A stretch of DNA of 39,750 nucleotides, from NCBI GenBank assembly GCA_964459985.1, contig CAYWOS010000020.1, positions 1 to 39,750 on the forward strand. Reading direction: 5' to 3'. Each line of letters starts with the position of its first letter. Position 1 is the stretch's first letter. This DNA is from CAYWOS01 sp964459985. GTDB lineage: Bacteria > Bacillota > Clostridia > Christensenellales > Aristaeellaceae. A model generated the notes under the pieces. The model was not told the origin of the DNA. It did not search any database and saw only the letters and a list, made by a program, of their open reading frames with translations. A program made the position numbers and the translations under genes. This document shows, piece by piece, positions 34,791-39,750 of the stretch.

Positions 34791-36861
34791 ATACTTCGCC
34801 CGCGTGTACGCCGGCTGGCTCGGCAAGTGTATCGGCGTGCGCCACGGCGCGCCGGTGGAGGGATGGACGGCGGAAGAGATCAAACGCGTGTACGGCGACG
34901 ACGCCGGCGGCGATTATTTGCAGACATGCGATATCTTTGAGGCGGACGACGATATCAACGGCCCGTATTTCCTGATGCGCGCGATGGAGGACGCCGGCGC
35001 GTACGCCGACATCGACAGCGAGCGCATCGCCCGCGCGTGGACGCAGTATCCGCCGTACGAGCACGGATTCTTCTGGTGGCCGGGCTATGGACGGCCGACG
35101 AATTACCATATTCTGGAGGCCGGCGGGACGCCGTGGACGCGTGAAAACGACGCGCCCGATACCGGGCTCGGCGCGCGGATCTTCATAGACGGCTTCGCGC
35201 TGTGCTGTCCCAACGACGCCGCGCTCGCCGCGTCGCTGGCGAAGCGCGCCGCGCGCGTTCAATGCGCGCCCGGCGGAAGCGGCGAGGACAGCGCCGTTTT
35301 GCAGGCGTGCCTGATCGCGCTGGCGTTCGGCGGCGGTGACGCGGGGGATTTGCTCGAGCAGGCGCTTTCGTATATCCCCGCCGACGGCGATATCGCGGTC
35401 ATGGCGCGCGCGCTGCTCGCGCAGCGCCGACTGTCGCCCTCGGACGCCGGAGCGGCGGTTGAGCTGATTCGTGAAAAGTTCGCCGCGCCGCGTTTTCCCG
35501 GCATGTTTCATGCCGTGCCGAACATGGGTTATGTGCTGTGCGGGCTTTTGTTTTCGGGGAAGGATTTCGCGCGGGCGCTGGAAATCACGACGTTCTGCGG
35601 ACTGGACACCGACTGCAATACCGGCAGTCTCGGCGTGATCCTCGGCGTGTTGAACGGCGTCTCCGCCATTCCGCGCCGGCTGCGCGCGCAGACGCGCGAT
35701 ATCGCCGTGTGCTCGAGCGTGCTGGGCGATGAGAACATCGGCGATATTCCGTCGCAGGCGCGGCGGATCGCGCTGGCGGGCTGCCGCGTGACGGGGCTGA
35801 CGCCGCCGCCCGAAATGGAGGCGCGCGCGCGGCTGCCGCTTTCGCTTGATTTCGACACGGGCGAGGAATATCACGGCATGTGGCCGCTTCTGGACGGCGC
35901 GCGCTGCGCCGACGCCGTGCTGACGCCCGGTCGGGACGGACTGGCGGCGTTTTTCCCCGCGCTCGGCGCGTCGCATGTCGCCGCGCTGGAATACAGGACG
36001 TACCTGCATCCGCGCGACGTGCACAACACGCGCTACGATCCCGCCTTTTCGCCCAAGGTATACCCCGGGCAAACGGTGCGCGCGCGCGTCGCGCTGAATG
36101 GCGATTCGGGGCGTTTTGTCGCGTGCGCGTACGCGCGGATGCGCGGCGGGCGCGTTGAGGCGTCGCCCTTTGTTGCGTTGCCGCACGGCGAGGACGCGGT
36201 GCTCGCCCTGACCGTTCGGGGCGGCGTCGCCGACGTCGTTGAAGGCGTGGGCGTGCGGATCATGAACGTCGGGCAGGAAGACGCGGGCGCGCAGATGATC
36301 CTGAAACGCCTGTGGGTCGAGGGCGCGCCCGATTACATGCTGTCCTTTGCGCGCGAGGGAACGGAATTCTGGAATTTTTTCCATTACGAGATCAGCCAGA
36401 TCACCTACACGCGCGGGCGCTTCGCGCTTGCGGACGGACGCTTGACGGCAAGTGCGGCCACGCACGGCGAATGCCTGACGGGGAGCGGCAGCTTTGCCGA
36501 TTATGCGATCGCGACGACGGTGCGCCCGTGTCGCGGCGCGGCGCGCGTGCTGATCCGCGCGCGCGGCGCGTTCCGCTACTGCGCGCTGGAGATTTCCGGG
36601 GGTGAAATGCGCCTGATCCGCGTCGAAAGCCCGCATCGTCAAACCGTTCTCGCCGCCGCCCCGCTCGAGGCGGCGCAGGAATACGCCGTTTCGCTCTGCG
36701 CGCGGGGAAGCGAGCTGTCCGCGCGCGTTAACGGCAAACCGATCGCGGCGAGCGGCTGTCCCGACGATACCGGGCGCTTCGGCGCGGGCGTGTCGGGCAT
36801 TGACGCGCGCGCCGAGTTCGGCGATTTTGTCGTTAGGGGGATCGATCCATGCGAAGAGTAA
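34777..36861 (+). CDS. ADP-ribosylglycohydrolase-fold enzyme 2, with C-terminal beta domains
   Basis: A paralogue of the preceding protein with the same architecture: YAGWLGKCIGVRHGAPVEGW, metal motif ADDDI at 56-60, DTDCNTGSLGVILGVLNG from 277. The beta region again contains RYDPAFSPKVYPGQT, and a C-terminal sandwich follows. It begins 14 bases inside the first gene, so translation is coupled; the ribosome-binding site is weak. It has no signal peptide. The metal motifs are intact, so both copies are probably active, on related but different linkages or sugars. The paralogue identity is moderate by eye, arguing for old duplication. Confidence 0.85.
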   Translation: MTVNEYFARVYAGWLGKCIGVRHGAPVEGWTAEEIKRVYGDDAGGDYLQTCDIFEADDDINGPYFLMRAMEDAGAYADIDSERIARAWTQYPPYEHGFFWWPGYGRPTNYHILEAGGTPWTRENDAPDTGLGARIFIDGFALCCPNDAALAASLAKRAARVQCAPGGSGEDSAVLQACLIALAFGGGDAGDLLEQALSYIPADGDIAVMARALLAQRRLSPSDAGAAVELIREKFAAPRFPGMFHAVPNMGYVLCGLLFSGKDFARALEITTFCGLDTDCNTGSLGVILGVLNGVSAIPRRLRAQTRDIAVCSSVLGDENIGDIPSQARRIALAGCRVTGLTPPPEMEARARLPLSLDFDTGEEYHGMWPLLDGARCADAVLTPGRDGLAAFFPALGASHVAALEYRTYLHPRDVHNTRYDPAFSPKVYPGQTVRARVALNGDSGRFVACAYARMRGGRVEASPFVALPHGEDAVLALTVRGGVADVVEGVGVRIMNVGQEDAGAQMILKRLWVEGAPDYMLSFAREGTEFWNFFHYEISQITYTRGRFALADGRLTASAATHGECLTGSGSFADYAIATTVRPCRGAARVLIRARGAFRYCALEISGGEMRLIRVESPHRQTVLAAAPLEAAQEYAVSLCARGSELSARVNGKPIAASGCPDDTGRFGAGVSGIDARAEFGDFVVRGIDPCEE

Positions 36862-38519
36862 TCGCCGTCTGTCTCGCGCTCGTTCTGGCGCTGCCCGCGC
36901 TGTGCGCGGGCGCGGAGGAAGCGCGCGCGCTGCCCTTGTCCGAGTGGCGCGACGCCGTGCGCGGCGCGTGGCTGGGTAAAATGGTCGGCGTGAGCGGAGG
37001 CCGCGCCTATGAATTCCGTTACGCGGGCGAGATGGCGCAAAACGCCGATCCGTGGAATGATTCGCTGCTCGATATCGCGCTGATCGAGGACGATCTGTAC
37101 CTGCCCTTCGCCATGATGCAGGTCATGGACGAGCAGGGGATCGGCGTGTCGGGCGCGGATATGGCGGCGGCGCTGTATCCGTACAGTTTCGAGTTCTGGG
37201 GCAATCATTTGTATACGTTTGAAATGGGCTTCGCGCCGCCCTATGCCGGGCACCCCGACTGCGCGCCCTATCCCGACGCGCTCAGCTATTCCTTTGCCGC
37301 CGATTTCACCGGGCTGATTTCGCCCGGCGACCGAGGCGTTCCGATGGAGTTGGCGGAGCGTTTCGGCTCGATGCTCGTCTACGGCGACGGCATTTACGGC
37401 GGCGCGTTCATCGGCGCGATGTATGCCGAGGCGTTCTTTGCCGATGATCCCGCGCAGATCATCCGCGCGGGTCTCGCCGCCGTGCCCGAAGACTCGTGGC
37501 TGTACGAAGCGGTCGCGACGGCGCTGAATTGTCATGAGGAGAACCCGGGGGACTGGACGGACGCCTGGCGGACCGTGACCGACAAATACTATCTGGACGA
37601 AACTTACAACTGGATCGAATGGCCTTACGGCGGACGGCTCAAGGGCATTGATCTGGACGCCAAGCTCAACTGCGCGTACATCGCCATCGCGCTTTTGTAC
37701 GGCGAACGCGATATCGAGAAAACGCTCATGATCGCCAACGGCTGCGGACAGGACACCGATTCAAACGCCGCCAACGCGCTGGGCGTGCTGTTCGCCACGA
37801 TCGGCTGGCGGCGCGTTCCCGACCTCTATCGGCGCAAGCTGAACGAGGACGCGCCGTTTTCCTATGTGGGCGAGGGGTTTGCCGAGCTGGTCAAGTTGAC
37901 AGAACGTTTGATGCTGCGATATAATACCGTGACGGAACGCGGCGGCGTCGAGGTCATCGTGCCGCGCGACAAGGCGGCGCAGCCCCTGCCGGGACGCGCC
38001 GTTAACAGCCGCTTTGCCGAGGATATGACGCCCGTTTTTCTGACGGCCGAACAGCTTTCCCGCATGAAGAAGCCCGCGCTCCTGGACGCCGGCTTTGAGG
38101 ACGACTGGCATGAAGAAATCTATCCGCCCTGGCAGGTGATCGGATGGGAAAACGGCGCGAACGGCATTGATCTCAAGGCGCGCAAGGCGGCGGAGGGACG
38201 CAATAACGCTTATCTCTGCCCCGCCGCGGGCAAGGAAATGGGCATCGCCCAAAACCGAATCGCCGTATCGCGCGGCGAGCGCTATGTCCTGTCCTGTCAG
38301 GCCCGCGCGTCGGGCGCCGATGTCGGGATGCGGCTGGAGGCGGTCGACGCCGATTCCGGGCGCGTGATCGCGCGGCGCGAGGCGGCGGGCAGCAAGTGGT
38401 ATCAGACGCTTTCCGTCTCGTTCACGGCGGAAACGGATATCATCAGCGTTCGCCTGATGTGCCGGTCAAGCGCCGACGCATGGGTGCAAATCGATGATTT
38501 TATCCTGAACAGGGAGTAA
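36849..38519 (+). CDS. Exported ADP-ribosylglycohydrolase-fold enzyme 3 with carbohydrate-binding-like tail
   Basis: This 556-aa protein begins with a clear signal peptide (about 1-22, ending CAGAEE). The catalytic part has WRDAVRGAWLGKMVGVSGG, an acidic pair EDD at 80-82 and DTDSNAANALGVLFA from 302. The last ~145 residues, from LLDAGFEDDWHEE to WVQIDDFILNRE, form a jelly-roll like carbohydrate-binding modules of the CBM4/9 type. Export together with such a module points to an extracellular glycan substrate and not to intracellular ADP-ribose. The ATG has GGGGG seven bases ahead and overlaps the previous gene by 13 bases. The cysteine at residue 19 does not form a standard lipobox. Confidence 0.85.
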   Translation: MRRVIAVCLALVLALPALCAGAEEARALPLSEWRDAVRGAWLGKMVGVSGGRAYEFRYAGEMAQNADPWNDSLLDIALIEDDLYLPFAMMQVMDEQGIGVSGADMAAALYPYSFEFWGNHLYTFEMGFAPPYAGHPDCAPYPDALSYSFAADFTGLISPGDRGVPMELAERFGSMLVYGDGIYGGAFIGAMYAEAFFADDPAQIIRAGLAAVPEDSWLYEAVATALNCHEENPGDWTDAWRTVTDKYYLDETYNWIEWPYGGRLKGIDLDAKLNCAYIAIALLYGERDIEKTLMIANGCGQDTDSNAANALGVLFATIGWRRVPDLYRRKLNEDAPFSYVGEGFAELVKLTERLMLRYNTVTERGGVEVIVPRDKAAQPLPGRAVNSRFAEDMTPVFLTAEQLSRMKKPALLDAGFEDDWHEEIYPPWQVIGWENGANGIDLKARKAAEGRNNAYLCPAAGKEMGIAQNRIAVSRGERYVLSCQARASGADVGMRLEAVDADSGRVIARREAAGSKWYQTLSVSFTAETDIISVRLMCRSSADAWVQIDDFILNRE

Positions 38520-38525
38520 GCCAAT

Positions 38526-39563
38526 ATGCAGCACGGCGAAAGGGTGACCATATCGGATGTCGCGCGGCAGGCGGGCGTGTCTGTCGCCTCGGTTTCGCGC
38601 GTCATTCACGGCAACGCTTCCGTCGCGGATGATATTCGCCAGCGCGTCAGGCGCGCGGTCGAGGAGCTTGGGTACGTGCCCGACCGGAGCGCGCAAATCC
38701 TCAAAACGGGGCGCTCGCATACGATTCTTCATGTCGTGCCCGACATCATGAACCCCTACTACGCGGCGATGTATCGCTCGCTGCGCGGTATGGCGGCGGA
38801 GCACGGCTACCAGACCGTGCTGTTTGACACCGAGGAAAAAGCCGAGCTTGAACTGCGCGCCGTCGCCTCGCTCAGTGAAAACGGATACGACGGCATGGTG
38901 TTCGCGTCCATCGGCAGGGATGCCGCCGTGCTCAACGCGCTCAAAGCGGCGGGGCGTCCCGTCGTACTGACCTGCGATTTCGAGCAGACGGACATCGACG
39001 CCTATTTCGGCGTGGCGGGGCGCGGCGTGTACACCGCCGCCAAGCATCTATTGGATCTGGGGCACAGGCGCGTCGCCTACGCGGGCGGTCAGCCCAAATC
39101 GATCATCAACATCACGCGGCGCGGCGGGTATCTGCAGGCGCTTAAGGACGCCGGGATTCCCGCCGATCATGATCTGATCTTTGAGATGGATTTCAGTATG
39201 AACGGCGGGTACCGCGCGGGCATTTATTTTTCGGCGATTCCGTCGCGTCCCACGGCGATCTGCGCCGCCAACGACATGATCGCCATGGGCGTCATGCAGG
39301 CGCTTCAGGAACGTGGCGTGCGCGTGCCCGACGACGTTTCGGTGACCGGCGAGGACGATATTCCCTTCGCGCGCATCTGCCGTCCGCCCCTGACGACCAT
39401 TCAGAACTCGGGCGAGAACGCGTCGAGCAAAGCGCTCCGCCTGCTTTTGGACAGGATCGAGGGCGGATACGAGGGCGACGCGCGGATTTTTGCCGTCAGC
39501 GACCGCACGCTCATTCTGCGCGGCTCCACCATGCCGCCCAAGGAAACGCGGCGCGATCCTTGA
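38526..39563 (+). CDS. LacI-family regulator of the ARH sugar operon
   Basis: The helix-turn-helix TISDVARQAGVSVASVSRVIHG is followed by the hinge (LGYVPDRSAQILKTG) and a sensor domain with NPYYAAMYRSLRG, GYDGMVFASIG, RRVAYAGGQP, VSVTGEDDIPFA and LTTIQNSGE. It is full length (345 aa). The gene begins six bases after the third glycohydrolase; AGGGAG lies at the end of that gene. It likely represses the operon through the operator candidates near 29299 and 29441. Confidence 0.93.
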   Translation: MQHGERVTISDVARQAGVSVASVSRVIHGNASVADDIRQRVRRAVEELGYVPDRSAQILKTGRSHTILHVVPDIMNPYYAAMYRSLRGMAAEHGYQTVLFDTEEKAELELRAVASLSENGYDGMVFASIGRDAAVLNALKAAGRPVVLTCDFEQTDIDAYFGVAGRGVYTAAKHLLDLGHRRVAYAGGQPKSIINITRRGGYLQALKDAGIPADHDLIFEMDFSMNGGYRAGIYFSAIPSRPTAICAANDMIAMGVMQALQERGVRVPDDVSVTGEDDIPFARICRPPLTTIQNSGENASSKALRLLLDRIEGGYEGDARIFAVSDRTLILRGSTMPPKETRRDP

Positions 39564-39579
39564 CGGAGCGCGCCGCTTC

Positions 39580-39742
39580 AGGGTGTCGACAAAGTCGACA
39601 CCCTCCGCAAAAATGAATCTTTCATTTTTGCGGTTTGCACGTTTTTCCTGCGCGGCTTTGCCGCGCGGTCGGAAAAACGCGTAAGGAACCGATTTTCTGC
39701 GGAAAATCGTTCCGAAACCACCGCGCATGTCGCTGGTTTCGG
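39580..39742. repeat. Array of five consecutive hairpins (palindromic element)
   Basis: Five inverted repeats follow each other almost without spacer. They lie at 39580-39604 (AGGGTGTCGAC, loop AAA), 39605-39633 (CCGCAAAAATGA arm), 39640-39679 (CGTTTTTCC outer arm with CGCGGC inner arm), 39685-39713 (GGAAC/GATTTTC arms with one bulge) and 39712-39742 (CCGAAACCA arm). The first may end the LacI transcript, but a set of five suggests a REP- or MITE-like element. The window stops eight bases later, so its full length is unknown. Confidence 0.75.
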
Positions 39743-39750
39743 ATGAGAAA

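Noticed and set aside
32274..34883. An 869-codon minus-strand frame antisense to the permease and ARH genes
   Set aside because: It is the longest antisense frame, but it has Arg/His-rich composition, no domain and no ribosome-binding site.
34726..36642. A 638-codon minus-strand frame antisense to ARH copy 2
   Set aside because: A shadow of GC-rich coding sequence on the plus strand.

Overview
The window reads like a chromosome segment of a GC-rich member of the Clostridia, probably an uncultured gut or rumen lineage. The signs are strong GGAGG ribosome-binding sites, TTGACA/TATAAT-type promoters with 16-17 base spacers, LacI-family control, sugar ABC operons without their own ATPase, and secreted alpha-glucan-binding proteins. 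The assignment rests on style only; no rRNA or species marker is present.

Positions 1-7,900 are visibly AT-richer than the rest and carry a compact minus-strand operon: zinc ribbon/TPR protein, 79-aa small protein, HerA-like pumping ATPase, very acidic protein ending in a papain-fold (glutamine-deamidase type) toxin domain, 75-aa protein in the immunity-gene position, SPFH-SHOCT membrane-scaffold protein and four-helix membrane protein. A terminator-like hairpin follows the operon. This looks like an accessory conflict or effector system that I cannot match to a named one, and it is the best candidate for something undescribed.

Positions 8,000-9,200 hold a GNAT acetyltransferase and a MazG-like pyrophosphohydrolase on the plus strand. 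Positions 9,282-17,756 (minus) are an autoregulated alpha-glucoside operon: promoter, LacI operator, LacI, GH31, GH65 phosphorylase, two permeases, binding protein, terminator. Positions 17,951-21,217 (minus) hold a vWA protein, a small SpoT-like HD hydrolase, a macro-domain protein and a secreted CHAP/peptidoglycan-binding protein. A tRNA-Ala(GGC) with its own promoter and terminator lies at 21,418-21,626.

Positions 21,709-28,629 (plus) are a starch/maltodextrin operon: a cre-like operator, a secreted protein of three CBM26-like starch-binding repeats, a terminator-like hairpin, a lipoprotein binding protein, two permeases, a GH13 neopullulanase-type enzyme and a LacI regulator. A frameshifted permease remnant lies on the opposite strand at 28,669-28,984.

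Positions 29,299-39,563 (plus) are a third sugar operon: two LacI-type operator candidates around a strong promoter, binding protein, hairpin, two permeases, then three consecutive ADP-ribosylglycohydrolase-fold enzymes and a LacI regulator. Two of the enzymes appear cytoplasmic with C-terminal beta modules; one is exported with a carbohydrate-binding-like tail. The setting argues that this fold is used here as glycosidases for an unknown glycoside. The window ends in five back-to-back hairpins (39,580-39,742).
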